Counted from the first letter of the stretch, positions 25,389 through 34,402 are shown. The stretch is 64,000 bases of DNA from DATAGF01 sp963819845 (GCA_963819845.1 CAWFXQ010000012.1:248001-312000); one strand, 5' to 3'. Notes: generated from the letters alone by a model not told the origin. Numbers and translations: made by a program.

Positions 25389-25751
25389 TCACTTGAGCGA
25401 GGGGTACTCGATGATCTCGCTGAAGTGGATCACCGAGACCGTGTCGTCCAGCGCGACCTCGCGCGAGTAGATGTGCGAGAGGAAGTGGAGCGTGTCCTCC
25501 ACCAGGCGGAACTCGGGGTTGTCGCGCTCGATCTCGCGCTGGGTCAGCTCGCGCACCGGCTTGACGTCGACCTGGTCGATGATCGCGGTGAAGATGCGCT
25601 GCCTGGGCCCGTGGCGGTGGCCCACCGTGACCCACACGAGCAGGCCCTGCTTGTACTTGTGGGACTTGTCGCCCAGGCGGATCGTCGCCGTCTTGCGCCC
25701 CTTGCGGAGCTGGTCGATGAACAGGGGCGAGTAGAAGTTCAGCGCGTACAC
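25389..25751 (-). CDS. ASCH-domain protein
   Basis: A 120-residue protein with the ASCH/PUA-like signature: FIDQLRKGRKTATIRLGDKS (GxKxxTIR), then GLLVWVTVGHRHGPRQRIF (the barrel strand) and AIIDQVDVKPVRELTQREIE. ASCH domains bind RNA or act on modified nucleosides; the bacterial YqfB subgroup is an amidohydrolase for N4-acetylcytidine, but this protein also has a C-terminal extension (HFLSHIYSREV) and its role is open. Start GTG 25751. It neighbours the Nudix gene on the same strand. Confidence 0.75.
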   Translation of the reverse strand: MYALNFYSPLFIDQLRKGRKTATIRLGDKSHKYKQGLLVWVTVGHRHGPRQRIFTAIIDQVDVKPVRELTQREIERDNPEFRLVEDTLHFLSHIYSREVALDDTVSVIHFSEIIEYPSLK

Positions 25752-25796
25752 GGGCGTCCTCGGTGGGCGGGGGCCGGGCGCGGGGCTCCCCGGCGG

Positions 25797-26264
25797 TCAG
25801 GGCCCTTCCTGGTTCGCGCCGGACCAACCGTAACCTCCCGCCCGCAGCGAGGCGAGGGCACGCTCCATCACGCGCCGCTCGCCCGCGTAGCTCAGCGCCG
25901 CCGCGGCGTCGGCGACCGGCACCAGCCGCACGCCCTCGACCTCGCCGTCGTGGTGCGCGGGCGATCCGGCCCGGTAGGCCAGCAGGTAGAAGGCGACCCG
26001 CTTCGCCACCCGCGCGCGGCTGGCGCGCGACCAGTACATGTAGGAGATCTCCTCCAGCGGGGCGACCACCGCGCCCCTGATGCCGGTCTCCTCGCGGGTC
26101 TCGCGGACGGCGGTCTGCTCGGGCCGCTCGCCCGGCTCGATGTGCCCCTTGGGCAGCGCTAGGACGTCGCCGCCGCGCAGCGAGATGAGCGCCACCAGCA
26201 GAGCGGAGCCGACCGGCACCAGCAGCACGCCGCCGGCCGACCGCTCGTTGATGACGCGCGCCAC
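25797..26264 (-). CDS. Nudix hydrolase
   Basis: A 155-residue protein with a complete Nudix box: GHIEPGERPEQTAV followed by RETREETGI (GX5EX7REUXEEXGU), so the Mg-binding Glu residues are present. The N-terminus SAGGVLLVPVG and the strand ALPKGHIEPGE resemble the Ap4A/diadenosine and mutT-like subgroup with ALPKGHxE. The substrate could be a dinucleoside polyphosphate or an oxidised nucleotide. GTG start 26264. It lies between the ASCH gene and the repeat-protein gene on the same strand. Confidence 0.83.
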   Translation of the reverse strand: MARVINERSAGGVLLVPVGSALLVALISLRGGDVLALPKGHIEPGERPEQTAVRETREETGIRGAVVAPLEEISYMYWSRASRARVAKRVAFYLLAYRAGSPAHHDGEVEGVRLVPVADAAAALSYAGERRVMERALASLRAGGYGWSGANQEGP

Positions 26265-26299
26265 GCCGACGCGCGGGTCCGCCTACGGCGCTGTCGTCG

Positions 26300-26887
26300 T
26301 CACTTGCCGCCGAAGAGGCGCTTCAGGAAGCCCATGAAGCCGCCGCCCGACTCGGGCGCGGCCGCCGCCGGGACGGCCTCGTCGGCCGCCGCCGCGCCGT
26401 TGGTGGCGCTGGCCTCGGCCGACGGCGCATCGCCGCCGCCGCCGCCGACCCACTTGTCCAGGGCCTCCCAGCCGGTCTTCTTCTCGCCGGGCGGAGCCGC
26501 GGCATCGGCCGGAGCAGACTCGCCGCCGCCGCCGACCCACTTGTCCAGGGCCTCCCAGCCGGTCTTCCTCTCGCCGGACGGAGCCGCGGCCGCAGGTGCC
26601 TCGCCGCTCGCGCCGCCGCCGCCGACCCACTTGTCCAGGGCCTCCCAGCCGGTCTTGCCGGAGGGGCCGGCCGCCTCGGCCGCCGGGGCCGCAGCGGCCT
26701 CGCCGCTGGCGCCGCCGCCGACCCACTTGTCCAGGGCCTCCCAGCCGGTCTTCTTCTCGCCGGACGGAGCCGGAGCATCGGCCGGAGCAGACTCGCCGCC
26801 CCCGCCGACCCACTTCTCCAGGTCCTCCCAGCCGGTCTTCTTCTCGCCGCCGGCGATCGGGGGCAGGAAACGGCGCGGACGGGTCAT
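26300..26887 (-). CDS. Repeat protein with five TGWEALDKWVGGG motifs
   Basis: A 195-residue protein that I do not recognise. After MTRPRRFLPPIAGG, five near-identical ~16-residue units (KKTGWEALDKWVGGGG; the first reads WEDLEKWV) alternate with disordered Ala/Pro/Ser/Glu linkers of 15-25 residues; the protein ends in an amphipathic GGGFMGFLKRLFGGK. Each unit should form a short amphipathic helix ending in a Gly hinge. The layout suggests multivalent binding (five identical short linear motifs plus a membrane- or partner-binding tail). The ATG at 26887 has GGAGGAG 5 nt before it. It overlaps no other gene; a Nudix gene follows. Confidence 0.75.
   Translation of the reverse strand: MTRPRRFLPPIAGGEKKTGWEDLEKWVGGGGESAPADAPAPSGEKKTGWEALDKWVGGGASGEAAAAPAAEAAGPSGKTGWEALDKWVGGGGASGEAPAAAAPSGERKTGWEALDKWVGGGGESAPADAAAPPGEKKTGWEALDKWVGGGGGDAPSAEASATNGAAAADEAVPAAAAPESGGGFMGFLKRLFGGK
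26447..26839 (-). repeat. Five in-phase DNA repeats within the TGWEALDKWV protein
   Basis: A ~33-bp core (plus-strand reading begins GACCCACTTGTCCAGGGCC) occurs at about 26447, 26531, 26624, 26720 and 26807; the last copy is the most diverged (CTTCTCCAGGTCC). Spacings of 84-96 bp are multiples of three, so units can expand or contract without a frameshift. Confidence 0.85.
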
Positions 26888-26964
26888 GTACTCCTCCAAC
26901 ACGGGTCGGTCTCGCGGGGGGTTGTGCGGTGCCGCACGAACCTACGGGTTCGCCTCCGCAAAGG

Positions 26965-27870
26965 TCAAGGTCGCCGACGCCCTCCCGGGACCGTGGATTC
27001 TCGCATGTCGTGGAGGATCCGGCGGTAGCTGTCGAGCCGCTCGGCCCTCACCCGGCCGGGCACCGCGCACCCCGCGTCGCCGTCGTGCGCGCACCCCCGG
27101 AATCGGCAGCCCGCCGCCGCGGCCGCGATCTCCGGGAAGCCCGCTTCGATCTGCTCGCGGGAGAGGAGGGGCAGGTGGAAGGTGCGCACCCCGGCGGTGT
27201 CCACCACCGCCCCGCCGCCGGGCAGGGGGATCAGGCGGGGGTCGGTGGTCGTGTGGCGGCCCGTGCCCGCCTTGCCGCTCACCGTGCCCACCGCCCGCTC
27301 GACGCCGGTGAGCTCCCGCGTGAGCGTCGACTTCCCCACCCCCGACGGCCCGGCGAGGACGGCGGTGCGGCCGCCGATGAGGTCGCGCACGCGGCCGATG
27401 ACCTCCGGGTCGCGGGTGACGCCCGCGACGACCGGGTAGCCGACCTCCTCGTACCCGGCGGCCAGCGCCGCGACCTCGCCGGCGTCGTGGGGGAGGTCGG
27501 TCTTGGTGAGGAGCACGGCGGGCGCGAGCCCGCCCGCCTCGCCGGCCACGAGGTAGCGGTCGATGAGCGGGGCCTGCAGCGGCGGGCGCGCCACCGACGA
27601 GGCGACGATCAGCAGGTCGGCGTTCGCTGCGACCGGGCGGGGCCGGCGTTCCCGTCCCTGGGCGCGGGAGAGCAGGGTGCGGCGGGGCGCGAGCGCCACG
27701 ATGCCGCCCTCGCGCAGCTCGACGCGGTCGCCCGCCACCGGCGGCCCGCCGGGCAGGCGCAGCGCGATCCTGGCCTCGACCTCAGAGCCCTCGGCCCACA
27801 CGCTCGCCGTGGGCCCCGAGACGCGCAGGACGACGGGCCGGTCGTCCGCCGTCGCGGTCCCCGCCGTCAC
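26965..27870 (-). CDS. rsgA: Ribosome small-subunit-dependent GTPase A
   Basis: A 301-residue circularly permuted GTPase that assists 30S maturation. Order seen: OB-fold (20-70), G4 TKTDLP before G1 GPSGVGKSTLTREL and G3 DTAGVRTF, then the zinc domain CRFRGCAHDGDAGCAV and the C-terminal LDSYRRILHDM. The permuted order is the family hallmark. GTG 27870 overlaps the pyrE stop by 4 bp. Confidence 0.92.
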   Translation of the reverse strand: MTAGTATADDRPVVLRVSGPTASVWAEGSEVEARIALRLPGGPPVAGDRVELREGGIVALAPRRTLLSRAQGRERRPRPVAANADLLIVASSVARPPLQAPLIDRYLVAGEAGGLAPAVLLTKTDLPHDAGEVAALAAGYEEVGYPVVAGVTRDPEVIGRVRDLIGGRTAVLAGPSGVGKSTLTRELTGVERAVGTVSGKAGTGRHTTTDPRLIPLPGGGAVVDTAGVRTFHLPLLSREQIEAGFPEIAAAAAGCRFRGCAHDGDAGCAVPGRVRAERLDSYRRILHDMRESTVPGGRRRP

Positions 27871-28436
27871 CGCGAGGGGCGTTCGAGGAGCTCCGGCGCC
27901 GTGAAGAGCGCGTGCAGCGGGGCGTCGCCCAGCGCCGCCGCCACCGCGTCCCGCCCGCCCTCGTCGCGGTCGATGACCACCAGCGCGCCCACGACCACCC
28001 CGCCGGCCTGGCGCGACCTCTCGACCGCCGTCACCAGCGACCCGCCGCTGGTGAGCACGTCATCGACGACGGCCACGGGAGTCCCCTCCTCGATGAAGGG
28101 CCCCTCGAGCCACTGCTGGAGGCCGTGCTTCTTGGCCTCCTTGCGCACGAAGTAGCCCGTCACCCGCTCCCCGGCCGACCACGCGGCGGCGCTCACGGCG
28201 CACACGAGGGGGTCGGCGCCCAGCGTGAGGCCGCCCACCGCCGCCGGCGCGGCGTCGCGCAGCGCCGCCCAGGCGAGCGCTCCCGCGTGGGCGGCGCCCT
28301 CCGGGTCGAGCAGCACCTGGCGAGCGTCGAAGTAGTAGGAGGAGCGCCGGCCCGAGGAGAGCACCACCGACTCGCGCACCAGCGCGCGCTCGCACAGCAG
28401 CGCGGCGAGGCGGTCGCGGGCGGCGTCGGCGGGCAC
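27867..28436 (-). CDS. pyrE: Orotate phosphoribosyltransferase
   Basis: A 189-residue type I phosphoribosyltransferase converting orotate and PRPP to OMP in pyrimidine synthesis. The PRPP loop is VAVVDDVLTSGGSLV; the flexible loop RKEAKKHGLQQWLEG is the OPRT catalytic loop, with SSGRRSSYYFDARQVLLDP upstream as in the family. GTG at 28436 lies 6 nt after TAGGAT and has no ribosome binding site. It overlaps rsgA by 4 bp. Confidence 0.92.
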   Translation of the reverse strand: MPADAARDRLAALLCERALVRESVVLSSGRRSSYYFDARQVLLDPEGAAHAGALAWAALRDAAPAAVGGLTLGADPLVCAVSAAAWSAGERVTGYFVRKEAKKHGLQQWLEGPFIEEGTPVAVVDDVLTSGGSLVTAVERSRQAGGVVVGALVVIDRDEGGRDAVAAALGDAPLHALFTAPELLERPSR

Positions 28437-28442
28437 GCGGGC

Positions 28443-28448
28443 ATCCTA
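28443..28448 (-). promoter_or_regulatory. -10-like TAGGAT before pyrE, leaderless start
   Basis: On the minus strand TAGGAT ends 6 nt before the pyrE GTG at 28436. Confidence 0.5.
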
Positions 28449-28500
28449 TGGACCGCTACGGTTGCGGGAGTCCCGATCCCGTTGGAGCGGAGGAGCGCGC

Positions 28501-28776
28501 ATGGCCGAGGTGGTCCCGGAGCCGACCCCGAACCCGAACGCCGTCAAGTTCACGCTCGACCGGCCGACGACCGAGGGGCGCTCGCAGACGTTCCGCGCCG
28601 GCTCCGACCCGGCCGAGTCGCCCCTGGGCGCCCGCATCTTCGCCCTCGACGGGGTCACCAACGTGTTCATGACGGCGAACTTCGTCAGCGTCACCAAGGA
28701 GGACGCGGTCGACTGGGGCGACCTCGTGCCCCAGGTGATCGACGAGCTCCAAGCCCACTTCTCCGACGGCGGATGA
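28501..28776 (+). CDS. NifU/Nfu N-terminal-domain protein
   Basis: A 91-residue protein holding only the Nfu N-terminal domain: PTPNPNAVKFTLDRP, ARIFALDGVTNVFMTANFVSVTKE and the ending DLVPQVIDELQAHF. The Fe-S carrying CxxC domain usually fused behind it is absent, so this copy cannot by itself hold a cluster and may be a regulatory or partner form. An ATG follows GGAGCGG. It overlaps the next small membrane-protein gene by 4 bp. Confidence 0.85.
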   Translation: MAEVVPEPTPNPNAVKFTLDRPTTEGRSQTFRAGSDPAESPLGARIFALDGVTNVFMTANFVSVTKEDAVDWGDLVPQVIDELQAHFSDGG

Positions 28777-29000
28777 GCCCGACCGGGATCGCCTTCTCCT
28801 ACGCGATCGGGGCGATCTTCGCCGTCGGCGGGATCCTCTTCCTCGCCCTGCTCGACGAGAACCGCTTCCTGTTCGGCGTCCCCTATCTGCTGATGGGGCT
28901 GATCATCCTGGGCGGGGTCGCCGCGAGCCAGCGCCGCACCCGGCGCCGCATCGACGAGGAGCGCGACCGCGACGGAGGCGGGCGCCCGAGCCCCTACTAG
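28773..29000 (+). CDS. Small two-helix membrane protein
   Basis: A 75-residue protein with helices FSYAIGAIFAVGGILFLALL and FGVPYLLMGLIILGGVAA, joined by DENRF and ending in a charged tail (RRTRRRIDEERDRDGGG). It overlaps the Nfu-domain gene by 4 bp (ATGA), so it is translationally coupled. The family is not recognised. It converges with the TolB-like gene with a 4-bp overlap. Confidence 0.65.
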   Translation: MSPTGIAFSYAIGAIFAVGGILFLALLDENRFLFGVPYLLMGLIILGGVAASQRRTRRRIDEERDRDGGGRPSPY

Positions 29001-30913
29001 CGCCGCTTCGGAGGCTTCACCACGAGGGCGACGGTCTTCGTGGCGACCAGGGCGCCGGCGCGGGCGCGGGCCCTCACGACGTAGCGGCCCGCCTTCGGGC
29101 GCTTCTTCAGGTTGAGCACGATCGTCCGCTGCCCGGCCTGGAGGGAGCGGCTGACGGGCTTCGCCGCGGTCGTCAGGACGATCCTCCGGCGCGGCTTCGT
29201 CTTGACCGTGCGGCGCAGCAGCGTCACGGTCACCCGCGCGGCCCGGTCGAGGCGCAGGCGCACGGTGAGGGTCTTCCCCTTGAGGGTGGCCTTGAGCCGC
29301 TGGATCCGGGGCCGCGCCGCCGGCGGCGGCGGCGTCGTGGTCCCCGGCGCCGCGAAGGCCGCCTGGGCCGCGTTCCCCGCCCCGTTGACCGCGCGCACGG
29401 TCGCCGACGCCACGCCCGCGGGGATCGCGAACGCCCCCCCGGCCCCGACCCCGACGGCCGCCCCGTTGACCGTGACCTCGCCGATGCCCGAGGCGTCCGT
29501 CGCCGTCCCGCCCGTCCCGGTGAGCGCCAGCGCCGGAGGCGTGACGTCGGTGGGAGCGAACTCCTTCGCCAGCACGTCCGGGAAGTTGTTTGTATCGGCA
29601 ACGATCAATTCGGGCGTCGCGCCGGCGTCGTCGTTCACGAACGACACGAGCGCCCCGTTGCCCGCAACTGCGCCCTTGATCCGACTCGTTGCGCGTCTCG
29701 GTGGCGCCGTCGGCGCGGACGCTGGCCCGCCGGGTCACCCTCGATCCGAGGTCGCGCACGTAGACGTCGGCCACCGCGTTCGCGTCGGCTCCCGAAGAGG
29801 TCGGTCGACGCCGAGCCGAAGACCACCCGGCGCGCCGTCGGCGGTGACCGCCGCCCGGTCGCCGTTGCCGTTCCCGCGGGTCAGCGCGCCGTCGACCGCC
29901 GAGGCCAGCGCGAACGCCCCGGCGGCGGTCATGTCCCGCCGGTAGACGTCCTTGCCGGCGTCGCGTCGATTGACCGCGGTCGTACTTCTCGTCGGACTCG
30001 AAGACCACGTAGCGCCCGTTGCCCGAGATGTCGGGGAAGCCGGATCCGGCCCGTCGCCGTGGGGTCGCTCGCGCCCGCGGTGGTCCCGGCGGCGAGGTTG
30101 CGGACCACCACGTCGTTGACGTCGCCCGGAGACGGCATCGCCCGGAAGGAGGTTGTTGGTCCCGGTCGGCGCCTCGAAGGCCACGACGTTGCCGTCGGCG
30201 CTGATGGCCGACCGCTCGGTGGTCCCGTTGGCCAGGACGCCGGCCTGGCTCTGAGCCGCCAGCGTCGTGGTGCCGGCGGCGACGTCGCGCACGACGATGT
30301 CGGAGGCGTTGTTGCCGTCGGCGGGGAAGAGGTTGGTCGCGGCGCCGCTGCCGAACGAGACCCGCCGGCCGTCGTAGGAGACGTCGGGGTCGCCGAAGAC
30401 CCCAGGGTTCGCCTTCTGGCCGGCCGAGTTGACCGAGACCAGGGCGACCGCCCCGGTCTGGAGGTCCTTGCGGAAGACGTCCTTGTTCGCGTCGGCGTCG
30501 GCCGGCGCCGGCGCCAGGTTGGTGGCCGTCGAGGCGAAGACGACATAGCGCCCGTTGCCCGAGATCGAGAACTGGACGTTCCCGACGTCCTCGGTGTCGA
30601 CGGCCGCGTTGGCCGCCGCGCCCGCCGCGCTCGTCGAGGCGATCGCGGTCGTCCCGGCGACCCGGTCGCGCACGTAGAGCTGGACGAACCCGCCCGTGGG
30701 CGTCGCGGTGAGCGCGAAGGCCGACGTGAACGCGACGAAGCGGCCGTCGGCCGAGACCGCCGACGCCTCGGCGGGGATGGCTACTCCCTGCGTCTCGGCC
30801 GAGGAGACCGACACCAGCGAGATGTCGCCCGGCGCGCCCAGCGCGACGCCGGCGGCGACCGCGGCCGCAGTGGCGGCGAGGGTGCCGAGGGCGGCGAGGC
30901 GGCGGCGTCTCAC
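28997..30913 (-). CDS. Secreted TolB-like beta-propeller surface protein, split by about six frame changes
   Basis: An exported protein starting near GTG 30913 with signal sequence (LAALGTLAATAAAVAAGVAL), propeller blades (SADGRFVAFTS, SISGNGRYVVFASTATN, SYDGRRVSFGSGAATNLF, DISGNGRYVVFESD) and an Ig-like/fibronectin-type C-terminal tail rich in Lys/Arg (ATLKGKTLTVRLRL, VVKPPKRR). The blades continue in different frames between about 30140 and 29690, needing six single-base shifts (near 30137, 30048, 29968, 29838, 29797 and 29690). Coding content is otherwise preserved, so poor consensus in a repetitive gene is likelier than old decay. Function: presumably surface binding. Confidence 0.65.
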
Positions 30914-30971
30914 CCGGCGATCCTGCCCCGCCCCGGGCCGCCGGCGCAACCGCCGATGGTCGAGGGCGGCG

Positions 30972-32339
30972 TCACGCCGGCAGCGCCGGGAGGCCCTCCA
31001 GCTGCGCCGCGGCCTGGTCGAGCTCGTCCTGGGGCAGCTCGAGATCGGTCATCTCGCCGCTCAGGAACGCGTCGTAGGCGCCCATGTCGAAGTTGCCGTG
31101 CCCGCACAGGTTGAAGAGGATCGTCCGCTCGACGCCCTCCTGGCGCGCGCGCTCGACCTCCTCGGCCACGGCCCGCAGGGCGTGGGAGGGCTCGGGCGCC
31201 GGGATGATGCCCTCGGCGCGGGCGAAGCGGACCGCCTCGGCGAAGCACTCGCTCTGGTGGTAGGCGCGGGCCTCGATCATCCCGGTGTGCACCATGTGCG
31301 AGATCAGCGGGGCCATGCCGTGATACCGCAGGCCGCCCGAATGGATCGCCGGCGGCACGAAGCCGTGTCCCAGCGTGTGCATCGGCAGCAGCGGCGCCAT
31401 CTTGGCCGTGTCGCCGAAGTCGTAGCCGTAGTGGCCGCGGGTGAGGGTGGGGCACGCGGCCGGCTCGGCGGCGACGATGCGGATCTCCCGGCCGGCGGCG
31501 GCGTCGGGGATGAACGGGAACACCAGGCCGGCGAAGTTCGACCCGCCCCCGACGCAGCCCACGATCACGTCGGGCTCGGCGCCGGCCGCGGCCATCTGCT
31601 CGCGGGCCTCCTGGCCGACGACGGTCTGGTGCAGCAGCACGTGGTTGAGAACGCTGCCCAGCGCGTAGCGGGTGTCCTCGCGGGTGGCGGCGTCCTCGAC
31701 CGCCTCGCTGATCGCGATGCCCAGGCTGCCGGTGGTGCCGGCGTCGGCCTCGAGGATCGCGCGTCCCGCGTTCGTGTCGGGCGACGGGCTCGCCACGACC
31801 TCGCCGCCCCAGGTGCGGATCATCGAGCGCCGGTAGGGCTTCTGGTCGTAGGAGGCGCGCACCATGTAGACCTTGCACTCGAGCCCGAAGAGGGCGCAGG
31901 CGAAGGCCAGGGCCGACCCCCACTGGCCGGCGCCGGTCTCGGTCGACAGCCGGGCGACGCCCTCCTCGCGGTTGTAGTACGCCTGCGGGATCGACGTGTT
32001 GGGCTTGTGGCTGCCCGCCGGGCTGACCCCCTCGTACTTGTAGAAGATGCGGCAGGTCGTCCCGAGCGCCTCCTCGAGCCCAAGGGCGCGGTAGAGCGGC
32101 GTGGGGCGCCACATCGCGTAGATCTCGCGCACCGGGTCCGGGATCGGGACCCAGCGCTCGCCGCTGACCTCCTGGAGGATGAGCGCCATCGGGAACAGCG
32201 GCGCGAGGTCGTCCGGCCCCACCGGCGCCCCGGTGCCCGGATGGAGCGGCGGCGGGGGCAGCGACGGCAGGTCGGCCGCGACGTTGTACCAGCGCGTCGG
32301 GATCGCGTCCTCGGGCAGGATGTAGCGCCGCTGGGCCAC
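30972..32339 (-). CDS. TrpB2-type tryptophan synthase beta chain
   Basis: A 455-residue PLP enzyme joining indole and serine. It has the extended N-terminus of TrpB2 (YILPEDAIPTRWYNVAADL), MWRPTPLYRALGLEEALG, the PLP-Lys in EGVSPAGSHKPNTSIPQAYYN, CVGGGSNFAGLVFPF (phosphate loop) and FNLCGHGNFD. TrpB2 often occurs without TrpA, as here, and can act as a stand-alone indole-salvage enzyme. GTG at 32339 is the family-like start. It is not near other trp genes, so its metabolic link is inferred. Confidence 0.87.
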   Translation of the reverse strand: MAQRRYILPEDAIPTRWYNVAADLPSLPPPPLHPGTGAPVGPDDLAPLFPMALILQEVSGERWVPIPDPVREIYAMWRPTPLYRALGLEEALGTTCRIFYKYEGVSPAGSHKPNTSIPQAYYNREEGVARLSTETGAGQWGSALAFACALFGLECKVYMVRASYDQKPYRRSMIRTWGGEVVASPSPDTNAGRAILEADAGTTGSLGIAISEAVEDAATREDTRYALGSVLNHVLLHQTVVGQEAREQMAAAGAEPDVIVGCVGGGSNFAGLVFPFIPDAAAGREIRIVAAEPAACPTLTRGHYGYDFGDTAKMAPLLPMHTLGHGFVPPAIHSGGLRYHGMAPLISHMVHTGMIEARAYHQSECFAEAVRFARAEGIIPAPEPSHALRAVAEEVERARQEGVERTILFNLCGHGNFDMGAYDAFLSGEMTDLELPQDELDQAAAQLEGLPALPA

Positions 32340-32362
32340 CGGGAGCCACCTTCCGTCGCGGT

Positions 32363-33712
32363 TTACGCGGGCTCCGAGCCTACCCTGGCGCGCCGTGGCG
32401 GCGCGACGGCGCGGGCCGGCAGCCAGAGGGTGAACGTCGAGCCCTCGCCCACCGCGCTCTCGGCCGTCACCCGGCCCCCGAGCAGGGACGCCAGGCGCTG
32501 GACGATCGCCAGGCCCAGGCCGGACCCGCCGACGTCGCGGTCGCGCGAGGAGTCGGCGCGGTAGAGGCGGTCGAAGACGTACGGCAGGTGCTCCGGCGGT
32601 ATGCCGCGGCCGGTGTCGGCCACGGCGATGCCGGCCTCGCCGGGCGCCGTCCGGGCCAGCAGCCGCACCGACCCGCCCGCGGGCGTCGCCCGCAGGGCGT
32701 TGGTCACCAGGTTGCCGAGGATCGTGGCGACGTGCTCCGGATCCGCCACCGCGACCAGCTCGCCCTCCGGCCCGGCCAGCTCCACCCCCCGGACGTGGGC
32801 GTCGAGGCTCAGGCGGGCGGCGCAGGCGCGGGCGGCCGCCGCCAGGTTGACCGGCTCGGCCCGCACCTCGGGCTCGAGGTCGAGCCAGGTCAGCTCCTGC
32901 AGGTCGCGCACCAGCTCGCGCAGCCGCGCGGCCTCGTCGCGGATGAACTCCGCCGCCTCGGCGCGCTTCTCGGGGGTGGAGGCCGTGCCGTCGCCGAGCG
33001 CGGTCGCGAAGCCCTCGATCGCCGTCACCGGCGTGCGCAGCTCGTGGGCGACGTCGGCCAGGAACTCGCGCTGGCGCGCGTCGGCGGCGCCGAGCCGCTC
33101 GGTCATGCGGTTGAACGACTGCCCCAGCCGCCCCAGCTCGTCGTCGCTCTCGTGGACGCGCACGTCGAAGCGGCCGCGGGTGACGGCCTCCGCGCTGTCG
33201 GCGAGCTCGCTCACCGACCGGCGCAGACGGGAGGCCACACCGCTCGACAGGGCCCAGGCCAGCGCGCCGGCGATGGCGATGCCGCCGACCACGAGGGCGA
33301 GGATGACCCCGTCGGAGGCCGGGGCGCTCGGGTCGGGGCGCTGCAGGAGGACGGTGACGTCGCCGCTCGACGCCGAGCCGCTCGCCTCCAGGTCGGAGAC
33401 CGGGTCGCTCCAGAACACGACCTCCCCCTGGACCGTGACGACCATCCGCGCGTCCCCGATGAAGCGCTCGGCGTTGCGGGCCTCGCCCGCGGCGCTCGAC
33501 CCGTCCGCGTTCGAGCCCGCGCGGTCGATCTGCCGGGCGATCGCGAGGGCCTGCTCGCCCAGCGCCGCCTCCACCTCGGCCCGCGCCCGGTCCTGGACGA
33601 TCCAGCTGAACCCGATCACCACGAGCGAGACCGCCGCCAGCGCAGCGAGGATCGCCACGGCCACGCGGGCGCGGATCGTCCGGGGGCGGAGGCGGGCGAA
33701 CAGGGCCCTCAC
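32363..33712 (-). CDS. Sensor histidine kinase (HAMP, HisKA, HATPase_c)
   Basis: A 449-residue membrane kinase: two membrane helices (about 15-40 and 136-160) around a periplasmic domain, HAMP (about 162-214), H-box FLADVAHELRTPVTAI, N-box NLVTNALRATP, G1 DTGRGIPPEHLP and G2 GGSGLGLAIVQRL. The signal is unknown. Residue 289 in EPVNLAAAA is Asn where such kinases usually have Asp (GTTGAC at 32846-32851). It overlaps the response-regulator stop by 4 bp, so it is co-translated with it. Confidence 0.88.
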   Translation of the reverse strand: MRALFARLRPRTIRARVAVAILAALAAVSLVVIGFSWIVQDRARAEVEAALGEQALAIARQIDRAGSNADGSSAAGEARNAERFIGDARMVVTVQGEVVFWSDPVSDLEASGSASSGDVTVLLQRPDPSAPASDGVILALVVGGIAIAGALAWALSSGVASRLRRSVSELADSAEAVTRGRFDVRVHESDDELGRLGQSFNRMTERLGAADARQREFLADVAHELRTPVTAIEGFATALGDGTASTPEKRAEAAEFIRDEAARLRELVRDLQELTWLDLEPEVRAEPVNLAAAARACAARLSLDAHVRGVELAGPEGELVAVADPEHVATILGNLVTNALRATPAGGSVRLLARTAPGEAGIAVADTGRGIPPEHLPYVFDRLYRADSSRDRDVGGSGLGLAIVQRLASLLGGRVTAESAVGEGSTFTLWLPARAVAPPRRARVGSEPA

Positions 33713-34389
33713 GACACGGGCTCCAGCTTGTAGCCGACCCCCCGCACCGCGACGATGCCGATCCCGTCGCCGAGCTTGCGGCGAAGGTTTGCGACGTGCA
33801 CGTTAACCGTCTTGCCGCCGACGGCCGACTGGTAGCCCCACACCTTCTCCAGGAGGCGCTCGCGCGTGTAGACGACACGCGGGTGGGCCGCGAGCTCGGC
33901 GAGCAGGTCGAACTCGAGCCGGGTCAGCTCGACCTCTTGCCCGTCGAGCGTCACCCGCCGGCTGGACGGCTCCAGCTCGGCCGGCCCGGCGCGCAGCGTG
34001 CGGTGCGGGTCGGGCGGCGCGTGGACCCGGCGCATGACCGCCTTGACCCGGGCCACCACCTCCACCGGCGAGAAGGGCTTGACCACGTAGTCGTCGGCGC
34101 CGAGCTCCAGGCCCGTCACCCGGTTGGTCTCGTCGCTGCGGGCGGTGACCATGATGACCGGGATCTGCGCGGTCTCGCGCAGCCGCCGCACGACCGTGAA
34201 TCCGTCCATCTCGGGCAGCATCAGGTCCAGCAGCACGAGGTCGATGCCGCCCCGGCGCACCTGCTCCACCGCCGCCTCCCCGTCGGCCGCCTCGGCCACC
34301 GTGAACCCGGCGTCGGTCAGGTACATGCGGAGCAGTCGCCGGATCGCGCGCTCGTCGTCGACGATCAGGACGTGGCCGCGGCTCGCCAT
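33709..34389 (-). CDS. OmpR-family response regulator
   Basis: A 226-residue regulator: receiver domain with acidic pair in VLIVDDERAIRR, phospho-Asp in LVLLDLMLPEMDGF, Thr/Lys switch in VTARSD and VVKPFSP, then a winged-helix output (LTRLEFDLLAELAAHP, TRERLLEKVWGY, VRGVGYKLEP). Recognition helix: KTVNVHVANLRRKLGD with Asn at residue 196, where the family has Asp (VDVH); this is GTTAAC at 33802-33807. A TATCAT hexamer 7 nt before the ATG suggests a leaderless transcript. It pairs with the downstream kinase. Confidence 0.9.
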   Translation of the reverse strand: MASRGHVLIVDDERAIRRLLRMYLTDAGFTVAEAADGEAAVEQVRRGGIDLVLLDLMLPEMDGFTVVRRLRETAQIPVIMVTARSDETNRVTGLELGADDYVVKPFSPVEVVARVKAVMRRVHAPPDPHRTLRAGPAELEPSSRRVTLDGQEVELTRLEFDLLAELAAHPRVVYTRERLLEKVWGYQSAVGGKTVNVHVANLRRKLGDGIGIVAVRGVGYKLEPVS

Positions 34390-34396
34390 CGCCGCG

Positions 34397-34402
34397 ATGA
34401 TA
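34397..34402 (-). promoter_or_regulatory. -10-like TATCAT before the response regulator
   Basis: On the minus strand TATCAT ends 7 nt before the ATG at 34389, with no ribosome binding site in between. Confidence 0.45.

Noticed and set aside
25314..26162. Plus-strand frame across the ASCH and Nudix genes
   Set aside because: Antisense to two recognisable domains on the minus strand.
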